Source: a virus. From it: DNA of 23,588 nt. Positions 9,701-18,103 of the stretch are shown one piece after another. The position numbers were made by a program, and so were the translations under genes. The stretch lies in IMG/VR virus record IMGVR_UViG_3300009620_000061, positions 1 through 23,588 of that record; one strand, given 5' to 3'. Position 1 is the first letter of the stretch; each line of letters starts with the position of its first letter. The notes under the pieces were generated by a model, which ran no database searches, was not told the origin of the DNA, and saw only the letters and a list, made by a program, of their open reading frames with translations.

Positions 9701-12438
9701 ACAATCCAAAAGTCCTGCCATGAAGAAGATTCGTAAGAAGAAAACTTAATAAGATTTGTAGAAGAAACTGCACTAGCAGAAGTAAGCTCATTTATTTTCC
9801 AAAGTTCATACAGCTCCGCAGGTAACATGCTACGATCTCTTAAGCCTGACCCACAGTATTGGATCGAATTTCTAGTAGGAAAGGTATCGCTTACTGTGAT
9901 GTCGTTAATAACAGCGGAAGGTACTGCTCCTACAGAAGTATCCCATACTCCATTCCTATCTTGAGAAACAACATAACCATTCTTAGCATACCCTAAAGAA
10001 ACAAGAGGCTCAAAATTATTTTTATAAAAATTAAAACCCAAGGGGATATAATCTTCAACATTTTGAATTGCTGAGACAGGATCAAAAACAGCACTGGCAG
10101 ATAAAAATTGATATGCAATAGGGGGAGATTCTCCATTCCTAAAATGAACATCCTGTATAGGCAAAGCATAACTTAAATCTTTTCGCCTAGCAGTGTAACG
10201 ATTATGATCTGAATCAGAAATAAGAGATTCAGATATATTTGCACCTCTCCAAGTAGTACTAGAGGGAGGGGGAATGTAGTTAAAGGATCGTAAGGCAGAC
10301 AAAGGTTTATTCGGGAAGTCTATATTATGTCCACTAGCATTAGCGATAACGTAACCTGTGCCGCTTGCTAGGCTATGCCCTCCTGTAAATGAATTTTGAA
10401 GTACAATCCCAGAGGCTCCAGGTATATTTCTATCTAAGGTAGGTCTAGGATATATTTCAAAGGCCGGACAATCCATATCTCCTTCATGTTTCATAACTCC
10501 AGAAGTGTCAGAAAATTCTGTGAGGAATCTTAAGTTGAGAACCACGTGCAGGGGCATAAATTCTATAAAAGTTTCCGCCATAGAATCAACAGCACTGGAC
10601 CCCCAAGCTGTAGACTCGGGAGAAGATCTAACCCAATAATCAGAAGCTGTTAGGGTAACAAATACATCCGAAGATTTAGAGCACCAGAAATCTAAAAAAT
10701 CAGCATCTCCTCTAGAAATTAATAAATCCCTATTAAAAGGATACTGTATTGCTGTTTTAAAGAACTTCCAAGTTTTATGTGTCCCTAAAAATTCTGTTTC
10801 ATTATCCAAGGTTCCGTTTCTTATATAAGAAATTACAGAGGAGACTGCTGAGGAATCAATTTCAAAACCTCCAGAACATACAGGAGCAGATAACCAATTT
10901 TGTATAGAAATTAATTGGTCTTCGTCTACGGTTATTCTCCGATAATAGTTGTCTCTTTCAAAAGGAGGTACAAGAGTTGTTCTTCCTTGGTCATTAACGT
11001 ATTTAAATTCCCACTCTTCTCCGCCGTATTGTAGAAATTTTGTTTCAGAATGAATACGAGCTATTATATAATCTACTGATAATCGTCTCAGTTTTTCTAT
11101 AGAAGCAGGTAAACGAGGAGGAGTAAGACCTAATCGTTGGAACAGTCTTTGAAAAAAAGTGAAAAATTCATCTACTACTTGTTTGTCTCCTGAGAAAACC
11201 GGGGATTCAGTCGAAATTGTGTAGTATAAAAGAAAAGGAATATACGATTCCCAAGATTCAGTAAGAGCAGAAGCAGGATTTATAATAGAACTAGGAAATA
11301 AATGATCCATAGCATTATTCAATGCCTCTATAGTTCCTTTAGATTTATAAACATAAATAGCTTGTCTTAATTGATTTCTCCAAGAAGAGAGATCTTGTCC
11401 TCTTAATCTCCATCCTAAATATTTTGCTAAGTACTCAAAAAAGTCTTTCGGACAACGCTCAATATCTAATAGGTCTTCTAAATCTCCTATTAGTACGTTT
11501 ATATCGTAAAGACTACAACCAAGTCCTTTAAAAAGAGAGTATAAAGGACCTGAAGGCTCTTTTGTATCAGGAATAAAACCTTGGCCTATAAGAGTATCTA
11601 AAGTTGTCTCTATAACAGTAGACTCTATATCTTGTTTATTATAAACAATGTCAATAAGAGTCCCTATCCTATCAAGATGTTGAGTTCCTGAAGTATAGGA
11701 AGAAGTTGTTAACCCATCAGATCCGCTTGTTGACTTATTAAGAATAGCAGGAACATATGAATTAAAAATAATTGATTGGTCAGTATGAAACCAAAGATAT
11801 CGATATAGTTTTTTCAAACAATCTGCTAGTTCGATACCTATTCCAGAAGTATAAATAAGATCTGTTATTAAATCAGAAACACCTGCGGAAGGTTGAAACT
11901 CAGGTGTTGTTTGAGTAGCAGACGTATTTATAAAATATAAAACTCCTAATGAATTGATTAAGTGTTGATGAGCTGCTGCTTGTGTGGATACTTCTGGGAA
12001 CAGGTAGGAAGAGGCTCCTTGAACGAAAGTATCGGTGGGGTTATTTAAATGTATATTGGGCAGAATTACAGAAGACAATGCATTCTGGAACTGGGAGGAT
12101 GAAACAAAATCCCTTATCTTTGTAGGAAATCCGTTTTGCGTTAGAGAAGTCTTTAATGGATTTAAAACATCAGTCTGAAATACAGACGCAGTAACTTTTG
12201 TTAAATTATTTTTATTAATAAAGAAATCTCTTATAGCAGTACTGTCATAAGAGGATACATTGAAAACATAAGTATCAAAATCATTAGCTAATGTAGTAAT
12301 TTTATTAATAAAATCAAATATTAAATCTTTTTTTTCTGTTCCGTACAAAAGAATTTCATCTTCAAAATATATTTGAGGAATATATTTTTTTAATACTTCA
12401 ATATAATTATATTGATAAAATTCTTTATTTAAACTCAT
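6754..12438 (-). CDS. Giant baseplate wedge/tail protein: P2 gpI-like region plus long beta-sandwich tail
   Basis: This 1894-aa protein is likely a wedge component linking the baseplate to peripheral fibres. Residues ~320-380 contain the signature of the phage tail protein I family (P2 gpI): LLDIERCPKDFFEYLAKYLG, then W, a conserved R-x-x-I pattern and KGTIEAL. P2 gpI is only about 176 aa, so most of this protein is additional. The N-terminal ~300 residues are helical. From about residue 880 there are several stretches that look like carbohydrate-binding-type beta-sandwiches, with recurring openings such as NLVPNGHFRDYY, the pattern YELTFDAYSIP / YELKFNRRTN, and Trp-rich strands. The extreme C-terminus has an EF-hand-like loop with D1865, D1867, D1869, G1870 and I1872. 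The gene overlaps the gp6-like gene by one base (TAATG), which suggests coupled translation. Comparable fused giant proteins (T4 gp7 is about 1030 aa) fill the same position. The wedge role is fairly sure; sugar binding is inferred. Confidence 0.85.
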   Translation of the reverse strand: MSLNKEFYQYNYIEVLKKYIPQIYFEDEILLYGTEKKDLIFDFINKITTLANDFDTYVFNVSSYDSTAIRDFFINKNNLTKVTASVFQTDVLNPLKTSLTQNGFPTKIRDFVSSSQFQNALSSVILPNIHLNNPTDTFVQGASSYLFPEVSTQAAAHQHLINSLGVLYFINTSATQTTPEFQPSAGVSDLITDLIYTSGIGIELADCLKKLYRYLWFHTDQSIIFNSYVPAILNKSTSGSDGLTTSSYTSGTQHLDRIGTLIDIVYNKQDIESTVIETTLDTLIGQGFIPDTKEPSGPLYSLFKGLGCSLYDINVLIGDLEDLLDIERCPKDFFEYLAKYLGWRLRGQDLSSWRNQLRQAIYVYKSKGTIEALNNAMDHLFPSSIINPASALTESWESYIPFLLYYTISTESPVFSGDKQVVDEFFTFFQRLFQRLGLTPPRLPASIEKLRRLSVDYIIARIHSETKFLQYGGEEWEFKYVNDQGRTTLVPPFERDNYYRRITVDEDQLISIQNWLSAPVCSGGFEIDSSAVSSVISYIRNGTLDNETEFLGTHKTWKFFKTAIQYPFNRDLLISRGDADFLDFWCSKSSDVFVTLTASDYWVRSSPESTAWGSSAVDSMAETFIEFMPLHVVLNLRFLTEFSDTSGVMKHEGDMDCPAFEIYPRPTLDRNIPGASGIVLQNSFTGGHSLASGTGYVIANASGHNIDFPNKPLSALRSFNYIPPPSSTTWRGANISESLISDSDHNRYTARRKDLSYALPIQDVHFRNGESPPIAYQFLSASAVFDPVSAIQNVEDYIPLGFNFYKNNFEPLVSLGYAKNGYVVSQDRNGVWDTSVGAVPSAVINDITVSDTFPTRNSIQYCGSGLRDRSMLPAELYELWKINELTSASAVSSTNLIKFSSYESSSWQDFWIVSANGGSKVEKGIIDENKYAVKLTSQHWPTSLVSTTYPKVASVSQLVSGLEANTEYELTFDAYSIPTTSDLYLNNGIGVTAKQIIPNQSPTEYYNWVTEKFDFYNASGTKFSPNWAARKGEGERISYSVKFRAGDHPKDIYLEFWNMGSLAASSSNQALTNEVQSISNSIESTNYLTDISLKKVVSQKSLRKTDFGEAPHRLWHLYNDFEKALDSKVFDGGADFESHVFGPFLRGGALMEDWDASNVSSIDTVSQTTKGATPILSGKNLVPNGHFRDYYTSGGKLYPSSWNIPLDPGNKEVFLTSGDGPSAYNSPPSVTYINEGTGFIDDFWVTSNNIPLEKDDVLLSFAYWTADNGESTSGVPAIRINNFTKGFDYNFDQKDWHPQYGNVNNKKYLRLALDSIDNIASGSAGFWNYYKVIVKSSAIFDPSDTYVIFLLSDDRSHASNNTKTKFALMDMQSIEGWRTPQIFDNTYFDVYLNNLTSKKILFNQANNKLNFDFFEDKSLTFLGDGGRKSIDLVRKLEKEHYFKDSSYINVFDGSSVSGWSFGNTDHTHFNPYVFYLGEDGTYPTSAFDPSSLDFSSSPINHWSHGSLQFGRSQDSSAISPIFNLRPGVSATLSMPILLVSANPGGTGYPNLTWDLVNETKGTHFVVSDGSFSLTPLVEQTEDNGSHNFGTIQDVWKTHSVILPLRNNFDESDNFSLHLSANDSAADNSFSRTFVGPITIRNEINNRLEPDSSYELKFNRRTNSVQEDIGIALRIPEIDGVSWYFDFRRQKWVGLDPGDSNFPYKILKDRKYTTAFVEESVSFHTLNGRRTIPSFARVWADKNGPVNTVNREYEILIFRDSPSASKKISSVIISSDPYKGTECFDDINNNKLSTVVSIEKVTIINKTHENLLKTSNFVSGIESFDVIYNNIFDKQSDGFLSRDYPKSLQGKNGGNRASYIDQYGMDFDNDGKIDVSGATIAVSGKNTNKFTFEDI
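8608..8622. repeat. GC-rich 15-bp palindrome inside the 1894-aa gene
   Basis: AGCGGGGACCCCGCT reads the same on both strands around a central base and is a small GC-rich island in AT-rich surroundings. As RNA it could form only a short stem with a five-base loop. It sits inside coding sequence; chance or a protein-recognition site are both possible. Confidence 0.35.
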
Positions 12439-14063
12439 TACACGTATTCAACGTTAATTTCTAAATTATTCAACTGCAAGATTTCATTATAATTAGTAAA
12501 TAAATCGTTGCCGATATTATCAACTGTTGCATAGGTCACTTCTGTTACATTCATAGCTGTAGAAATTATGTCTCCTAAAGGGACAGTCATTCCAAAATCA
12601 ATTTTATCAGCATGGAAAAAACTAGTGATATCAGAAGCTACTTTTGCTTTTATAGACTCCTCGTTTACTTCTTGAGATTTTCTCAATACAATTGTAAGTA
12701 TCAAATCTAGTGTTCTCACTAAACCATCTACCGCTACCACTTCCGTACTAATAGTTTTTACTTTTTGAAAATAATCAATTAATTCTTGTTTGTATATAAG
12801 GGAAGCTCTTTCTAGTTGATTTTTAGTGGCAAACAGTAAACAGTAAATATCCACTATATTTGCTCCAGCTCCAGATTGTCTTTGAACGGCAATACACTTA
12901 GCCTTCCCCACGGAACTTTCAAACGCATTTGCTAAAGAAGTATAGTCATCTGCTGTTACGGCTCTATATTGTGCCCTAAAAACATAAGGTGCATACGTTT
13001 TAGCATGTTCAATAGTTTCTGCGTCTGCTCCTCCTGTCCCAATAGAAATATTAGAAACCTGTGATGTATTAGAAGTATTGGACCCTTGAGTAGCTCCTTG
13101 GACCGAAGCAGCAATAAAATTATTTTTTATGTTACCTCTGAATCCTCCCCCTACGCGATAAATCACTTTATAAGAATCTCCATCAACCGGAGATTTACCT
13201 CTTACACTATCCCCAAATGAAATAACCACCCCAAAATTGTTGTCATAGGTCTTTTCAAATACTTGATGAGTAGCTCCTGAAGCCAAGTATAAAGAATCAA
13301 TTTCTGCAAAAAAACCATCACTTTGACTAGAAACTTCAATGCTTCCTTCTATAACGGGTGCCTGGGCAAGTGTTATAGTTTTAGAAACTTGATCTGATCT
13401 AAAAGTACCAGACTCTTCAACGAGAATACCCTCTAAAAATACAAGATTAGTAGTTGTAGAGTTAATAAAATCAGTTATTGGAATAACTAAATCAGAATCT
13501 CCAATCAAATTTAATTCTTTATTAGTTTGATTATAAGAATATAATGTCCACCCAATTTGTCTACCATCCCTAGAAGAAGTAACTTTTATTGTTCTATCCT
13601 CTTTATTAATTTTATAAGAAGTATCCCCAAAAGGAAAAGCGTCGTTCAGCGTTAAACTTGCATCTGCTTTAGCTGCCAAAGGACCTCTAAGATCGATTCC
13701 AATAAGTTTAAGAAGTTTAGAAACATTGCCTTGAGTTCTAGCAGTTTCCAAAAAAGATTCATTTGCTAACATATCAGCCTTAAGAGATAAATTTGCTCCA
13801 AGGTAGGCTAATAGGTTGACAATCATCATACCTAAATCTGACTCTGCAAAGTTATTATAATCTAAAGGATAAAATGTTTTTAAATAATTTACTAATGATT
13901 TCTTGTAAGATTCATAATCTTGCGAAGTAAAATCTATGGCAGGAAGGCGTTGGTCTACAGGTAATTGAGCAGCAGACAGAAAATCTGTTACGACAGTTCC
14001 CTGCGCTCCAACAGTATTTGTTAACCCCCTCCAAGGGACTCTTGTGTTTGTATTATTGTGCAT
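12438..14063 (-). CDS. gp6: Baseplate wedge protein, gp6/gpJ-like
   Basis: This 541-aa protein matches the baseplate J / T4 gp6 family, which dimerises to form the ring of wedges around the hub and controls sheath contraction. Visible family signatures: DFTSQDYESYKKSL at 44-57, then F72 with ESDLGMM at 74-80, and ANESFL at 100-105, as in T4-like gp6 N-termini. Around 281-312 there is FGDSVRGKSP followed by YRVGGGFRGN. Around 338-376 there is GGADAETIEHAKTYAP then FRAQYRAVTADDYTSLA, typical of the J family core. The length lies between P2 gpJ (about 300 aa) and T4 gp6 (660 aa). It starts with a TAATG overlap on the gp25-like gene and ends with a TAATG overlap on the 1894-aa gene. This W-J-I order is the standard one for contractile tails. 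Confidence 0.95.
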   Translation of the reverse strand: MHNNTNTRVPWRGLTNTVGAQGTVVTDFLSAAQLPVDQRLPAIDFTSQDYESYKKSLVNYLKTFYPLDYNNFAESDLGMMIVNLLAYLGANLSLKADMLANESFLETARTQGNVSKLLKLIGIDLRGPLAAKADASLTLNDAFPFGDTSYKINKEDRTIKVTSSRDGRQIGWTLYSYNQTNKELNLIGDSDLVIPITDFINSTTTNLVFLEGILVEESGTFRSDQVSKTITLAQAPVIEGSIEVSSQSDGFFAEIDSLYLASGATHQVFEKTYDNNFGVVISFGDSVRGKSPVDGDSYKVIYRVGGGFRGNIKNNFIAASVQGATQGSNTSNTSQVSNISIGTGGADAETIEHAKTYAPYVFRAQYRAVTADDYTSLANAFESSVGKAKCIAVQRQSGAGANIVDIYCLLFATKNQLERASLIYKQELIDYFQKVKTISTEVVAVDGLVRTLDLILTIVLRKSQEVNEESIKAKVASDITSFFHADKIDFGMTVPLGDIISTAMNVTEVTYATVDNIGNDLFTNYNEILQLNNLEINVEYV

Positions 14064-14500
14064 TATACTATGATCTCCAGCGTCTCAGTAACGATAGGGG
14101 CATCTTTCAAGGAATAAACTAATTTTATTATAATTCTATTGAGATCCTTCGCAGTAGCAGTTTTATCTTCGAGAACATTTAAAGATTTGATAATTATTCT
14201 AGGTTCATATTGAAGAATAGCTTTTTCCACATCGTTTTGTAACTCACCTAAAGTAACATTATCTAAAGGTTCAAATAATTTAGTTCTTAATCTAACTCCA
14301 AAAGAAGGTTGCATAGGTCTCTCTCCTTTCTCTGTTAAAATTAACTGTCTAATATTATTTTTTATAAGACTAGTATTACTTTCTTTGGAAAAATAGCCAC
14401 CTTCTCCTTTTACAATAGGATAATTTAAACCAATAATTCGACTAATTTTTGAAGTAATCAAAAAATCTATTTCAGAAAATAAAGGGGTGTTAATTACCAT
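14063..14500 (-). CDS. gp25: Baseplate wedge protein, gp25/gpW-like
   Basis: This 145-aa protein belongs to the GPW/gp25 family, the conserved wedge core protein that starts sheath polymerisation and resembles T6SS TssE. The N-terminal helices are followed by IRQLILTEKGERPMQPSFG (residues 50-68), LFEP (75-78) and an EPR (99-101). These are the family's hallmark: a GER-M-P-x-FG motif, LFEP, and the EPR triad that contacts the sheath. Length is close to T4 gp25 (132 aa). The C-terminal ~40 residues form a beta hairpin, ending in VTETLEIIV. It overlaps both neighbours by one base as TAATG, consistent with re-initiation. A possible GGAG lies about 11 bases before the ATG, further than usual. Confidence 0.97.
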   Translation of the reverse strand: MVINTPLFSEIDFLITSKISRIIGLNYPIVKGEGGYFSKESNTSLIKNNIRQLILTEKGERPMQPSFGVRLRTKLFEPLDNVTLGELQNDVEKAILQYEPRIIIKSLNVLEDKTATAKDLNRIIIKLVYSLKDAPIVTETLEIIV

Positions 14501-17118
14501 TAATCTCGTATTTTTATATTCTTAAAGAAACTATTAGTTAATTTATAATTACGGCTAATCTCTTTATTATTTAGGGCTCTGGAATACATCAACGGCAACC
14601 CTAAGTGTCCGTGCAAACCGCTCTTGGCTCCCTCTTCCCCAGCTGCGGCATCTTGGGAAGTTCCTTGAGAAAAATAAACTGAATTTGTATTTCTACCCAT
14701 GAAGCCATGAGTAGGTATCGTATCTGTAAATCCTCCTCCTAAAATTAAAGTAGTGAAAGTTGAATTGTTAGGTAAAGTGGGGCCTGTGCCTAAAGGAGCG
14801 GAATAGCTGGATAAATTAAAATCTCCCTTAGTAACAAAAGTAGGAAATGTAGCGGGATTCATACCAAAGACAGAAGTCATAGAAGAGGTGGCTACTGAAG
14901 ATCCGTCAAAAAATAATTCTACTTTGTTTTTCTGAGAATTTCCAACTATAGAAAAATTATAAAAACCAGAAGATACAGAAGATACAGCAGGGTCATCCCA
15001 CACTAAACCTAGAGTATTTCCAGAAGTATCCTCCCCAAAACACACACTAGGTCCCCATACACCGTTCTTCTCGTTTTGGGATACTGTTGGATAAAGAACA
15101 AAGGCTGGTTTATCAGAACCCTTATCTCTAAACCCTATAACAAATCCTCTTACTTTTCTATCTAAAATTGTTGCGTCGGCAGCAACCTGTCTAGTACTTT
15201 CTGTTTGTCCTCCGTCCCCTGTATTTTCATTAGCCATACAGAGTCTAAATCTGTGAAGGTTATCAAAATTTGTTCCAGTATCAAGGTTAGGGAGATAAAC
15301 CCAAAAAGAAAGAGTAAAACCGTCTTTGAGGAAAAACATGTTATATAAAGAATCTTTACCTGGAATTTCCACATAACTTCCGTTTGCGGATAAATCTGTT
15401 CCGTTTAAAAAAGGAATAGATAAACCAGAAGGAAACATCTCCAAAGTAGCACTAGCCATTAATCTTCCATCTAATTCGTTTCCATTGGTTATGAAATTAT
15501 CGGAAGTTTGTTCAGCAGCAGAGTTTCCTACGACTTTAGGATTCAAAAAAGATAAACCAAGTTCCAGTCCGTCTTTCGTAACAGAATCTGTCATACTTCG
15601 TGCTCCAAATCCTTTCCCAGAAGCATCAAAAGCTGTTAATTTTGAAGTAGTGGTCCAATGAGGTCCCACTCCTGTACCTTCCTTTCCTAAAGCTAAATGT
15701 GAGAATACTCTCCCAGCTCCGCTGTCAGGTACTGTGTGCAGAAAAATTGGAGCAATAGGAAGCACAGAATCTTGAACATCTCCCAAAGATAAGGTCAGAC
15801 TAGCCTGTTCTGTAACAGAAGGAGCTAACCCGGTTCCTTTTAAAAACGAAAAATCGTTCAAAGGAATATTTTCAATAGTTTCGTCTTGTCCCGTTTCTGG
15901 GTTGTTATAAATTACTGTGTCCTGTCCTAATCTAAACCTATTCGATAGGTAGGCCAATTCTAATTGTTTCTTTCTCTTTTTAATTTTTAAGTCATAATTA
16001 GAACTAATGGCTGCTAAATTAAGATTATGATTAGTTACTAAAGCACCGCTAGTTTCTTGTCCTCCTGCTATTAACTCTGTAATTTGTCCTGAAACGTCGA
16101 ATACTTGTTTTTCCTTGTCCGCTATAAACTGCTGTAACACATTATCAGCTCTGTAAAAAGGTAAAAGAGTTCTATTTTCAGTAATTATGTCGAGATCAAA
16201 AATAGTTCCTGCAAAGATATTTGCATCTTTTTCTTCATAAACTTCTCCTCTTCCTCCTAGATTAGGGGCGTATTCAAAATTAGTTCTATCCGTTGAAAGA
16301 GGAGTTCCCGAAGGAAGAGGAACCTCCTCGACATTTCTTGAATTATAATACAAACCGTCCTCTGATAAAACAAATTGTCCTCTTAAACTGATAGGAGGAC
16401 CATAAACAAGATCAAAAATCGGAGCTGCACTTGTTTCTAACAAAGGAGCGACCTGAGCAGTTAAACTTAAATATTTTGAAGCATCTTTAGAAAGAGGAGC
16501 CATTACTGTTCTTCCTATCATTTCTAAGAATTCAGGAGAAGTTCCGTCTCCTGTTCCTAAAGAAGAGTAATTTACAATAGGCTCTATTTCTTTACCCTCT
16601 GCCCTTCTGCGAACAATATCCTCTATTAATGTCATATTTGATTTTTTAGTATTAATAGAATCTTGTAGATCTCCTAATTTAGTTCCAAGAGACTCTAGAT
16701 CTGCTTTCTTTTCAGCAGAAATAAGGTCTTCGTCTGGAGCTATATTACTTAACTCATTACTCAACTTAGAATTTAAGGAAGTAACCTTTGCTTGACTAGG
16801 ATTTGATAAATTACTGTATGCACTTTGACCTTCTTTGAGAAGGGAGTTCACAGCCCCTGCAGCACCTAAGGCAACCCCTGCTGCTCCTTTAATAGCACTA
16901 AAAGCACCCTTTAGACCTGTCGTGGAAGGAGCCAATACAGAGCCTCCCATACGCCCTAGAGAGCTTCTTTCTTTGCCTGACAACTCATCCATCCTTCTTC
17001 TTACAGATTTTGCTCTAAGCATATCATTCTGTAAAGAAAGCACAGAAGTCTTCTTTATTCCTTCTAGAGCATTAGAAGGAAGAAGTCTTAATTCATCCGC
17101 ATTAAAAAATTCAGCCAT
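14500..17118 (-). CDS. LamG/ConA-like lectin-domain baseplate protein with Gly/Ala-rich N-terminal segment
   Basis: This 872-aa protein sits between the spike and the gp25-like gene, where standard P2/Mu and T4 modules have no comparable gene. Residues 1-60 are charged and helical. Residues 69-96 form a Gly/Ala-rich hydrophobic stretch (AAGVALGAAGAV) that could pack as a glycine zipper or touch a membrane. Residues ~115-175 look like a coiled coil. A second charged segment near 380-400 (KIKKRKKQLELAYLSNRFRLG) is also helical. From about 575 to 865 the sequence fits a laminin-G/concanavalin-like beta-sandwich: YVEIPGKDSL, then FTLSFWVYLP, GFYNFSIVGN, KVELFFDGS, and a closing LPLMYSRALNNKEISRNY, as in the LamG_3 group. 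Such domains often bind sugars, so a host-glycan role is plausible. It starts 16 bases after the spike stop. The lectin-domain call is fairly sure; the role is inferred. Confidence 0.85.
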   Translation of the reverse strand: MAEFFNADELRLLPSNALEGIKKTSVLSLQNDMLRAKSVRRRMDELSGKERSSLGRMGGSVLAPSTTGLKGAFSAIKGAAGVALGAAGAVNSLLKEGQSAYSNLSNPSQAKVTSLNSKLSNELSNIAPDEDLISAEKKADLESLGTKLGDLQDSINTKKSNMTLIEDIVRRRAEGKEIEPIVNYSSLGTGDGTSPEFLEMIGRTVMAPLSKDASKYLSLTAQVAPLLETSAAPIFDLVYGPPISLRGQFVLSEDGLYYNSRNVEEVPLPSGTPLSTDRTNFEYAPNLGGRGEVYEEKDANIFAGTIFDLDIITENRTLLPFYRADNVLQQFIADKEKQVFDVSGQITELIAGGQETSGALVTNHNLNLAAISSNYDLKIKKRKKQLELAYLSNRFRLGQDTVIYNNPETGQDETIENIPLNDFSFLKGTGLAPSVTEQASLTLSLGDVQDSVLPIAPIFLHTVPDSGAGRVFSHLALGKEGTGVGPHWTTTSKLTAFDASGKGFGARSMTDSVTKDGLELGLSFLNPKVVGNSAAEQTSDNFITNGNELDGRLMASATLEMFPSGLSIPFLNGTDLSANGSYVEIPGKDSLYNMFFLKDGFTLSFWVYLPNLDTGTNFDNLHRFRLCMANENTGDGGQTESTRQVAADATILDRKVRGFVIGFRDKGSDKPAFVLYPTVSQNEKNGVWGPSVCFGEDTSGNTLGLVWDDPAVSSVSSGFYNFSIVGNSQKNKVELFFDGSSVATSSMTSVFGMNPATFPTFVTKGDFNLSSYSAPLGTGPTLPNNSTFTTLILGGGFTDTIPTHGFMGRNTNSVYFSQGTSQDAAAGEEGAKSGLHGHLGLPLMYSRALNNKEISRNYKLTNSFFKNIKIRD

Positions 17119-17134
17119 ATCTTTCTATTTGTAT

Positions 17135-18103
17135 TTATCCTCTAACTACATTAATTAATTGCGCTGTCATAGTGCAGATTCCCATTTGCATATTTGTAAT
17201 AGAAGAAGAAAGTAAATTTAAAGTAGTGATTGCATTAAAAGTAGTAGTAGGAGCATCTAAAGTACAGCTAGACTCTCCTGTCATATTCAAATCAACTTTT
17301 GCTATCATTTCAATATTATTCTCAGCTTCCATGATAATATCATTAGCTGATTTTATTGAGATATCTCCTTTTTTAGTCTCGATATTAATATTTCCTTGTT
17401 TTGCAATAACATTAATATTTCCTTTTCCATTGTTAGTTACTGTTATATTAGTATCAACATCTTCATCAAAAATATCAATATCAACATCCCCTCTTCGAGA
17501 TCTTATCTTCATATCATCAGTACAATGAATATCAATAGTTTTATCATTAGTATTGATTTTTATAAAATTAGGTTTTTCATTAAAAGGGTCATCGTTATCG
17601 GAAATAAGTACCCATTCTTTCTCATCACAATCGCTTAAATGTACAATCTTCCCTAATTCTGTGGAAAGAAGAATTCCTCTGTCTTCTACTTTTCCTACGT
17701 CTTCTGTGTCAACCTTTTGGTGACTTAAATAAATTTTATTATCATTTCTATCTTTTATTACAAATTTACCAGGAATACCGTTATACTTATAAATTTGTTC
17801 CCCGTCTGGTAATGTAGTAGTTATTAGAACTCCGTCTTCCTCAGCTCCTCTTTTTTCAACAAAATCAGAACCAAAGATAGTTCCCATATAAACGTAATTT
17901 CCTTCTTGAGTTCTAGCTACACAGACCCTTGTTAAAGGATCCGGAATACCAGCTAAACCAAAGTCAGAGCCTCCGTAAGGAGAACAATAAACGACAGGAA
18001 CTTCTCCTACCCCTTCTATTATTACATTAAAAGTCCCATCAAACATAGGATTATGAGTAGATTTGGAGACAAGCCCTTCGTATATCTCGTTCAATTCTTT
18101 CAT
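17135..18103 (-). CDS. Central spike protein, gp5/gpV-like, OB-fold plus beta-helix, no lysozyme domain
   Basis: This 322-aa protein is the probable membrane-piercing spike at the tip of the tail tube. Residues ~22-80 read as an OB-fold of the gp5/gpV/VgrG type, with FNVIIEGVGEVPVVYCSPYG leading to DPLTRVCVARTQEGNYVYMG. A linker and beta-rich part follow. Residues ~188-302 have the strict alternating pattern of a triple-stranded beta-helix: DVDIDIF, NITVTNNG, NINVIAKQ, NINIETKKG, DISIKSAND, IIMEAENN, IEMIAKV and DLNMTG. Unlike T4 gp5 there is no lysozyme domain. The C-terminus (MQMGICTMTAQLINVVRG) has no His-x-His iron site like the P2 gpV tip. The gene follows the hub with no gap; GAGAAAG lies three bases before the ATG. 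Confident by pattern and position. Confidence 0.9.
   Translation of the reverse strand: MKELNEIYEGLVSKSTHNPMFDGTFNVIIEGVGEVPVVYCSPYGGSDFGLAGIPDPLTRVCVARTQEGNYVYMGTIFGSDFVEKRGAEEDGVLITTTLPDGEQIYKYNGIPGKFVIKDRNDNKIYLSHQKVDTEDVGKVEDRGILLSTELGKIVHLSDCDEKEWVLISDNDDPFNEKPNFIKINTNDKTIDIHCTDDMKIRSRRGDVDIDIFDEDVDTNITVTNNGKGNINVIAKQGNINIETKKGDISIKSANDIIMEAENNIEMIAKVDLNMTGESSCTLDAPTTTFNAITTLNLLSSSITNMQMGICTMTAQLINVVRG

Noticed and set aside
14966-14985. Tandem GAAGATACA repeat in the LamG gene
   Set aside because: Two 9-base copies encode a Val-Ser-Ser repeat; too short to be more than local coding repetition.
16835-17158. Plus-strand open frame of 107 codons crossing the LamG gene start
   Set aside because: It is antisense to a well-supported gene and low in complexity (Pro/Ala-rich mirror of the Gly/Ala segment).
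17172-17528. Plus-strand open frame with a strongly hydrophobic, membrane-protein-like translation
   Set aside because: It lies antisense to the spike beta-helix. The hydrophobic look comes from complementing Asn/Asp/Lys/Ile-rich codons, and it has no supporting start context.
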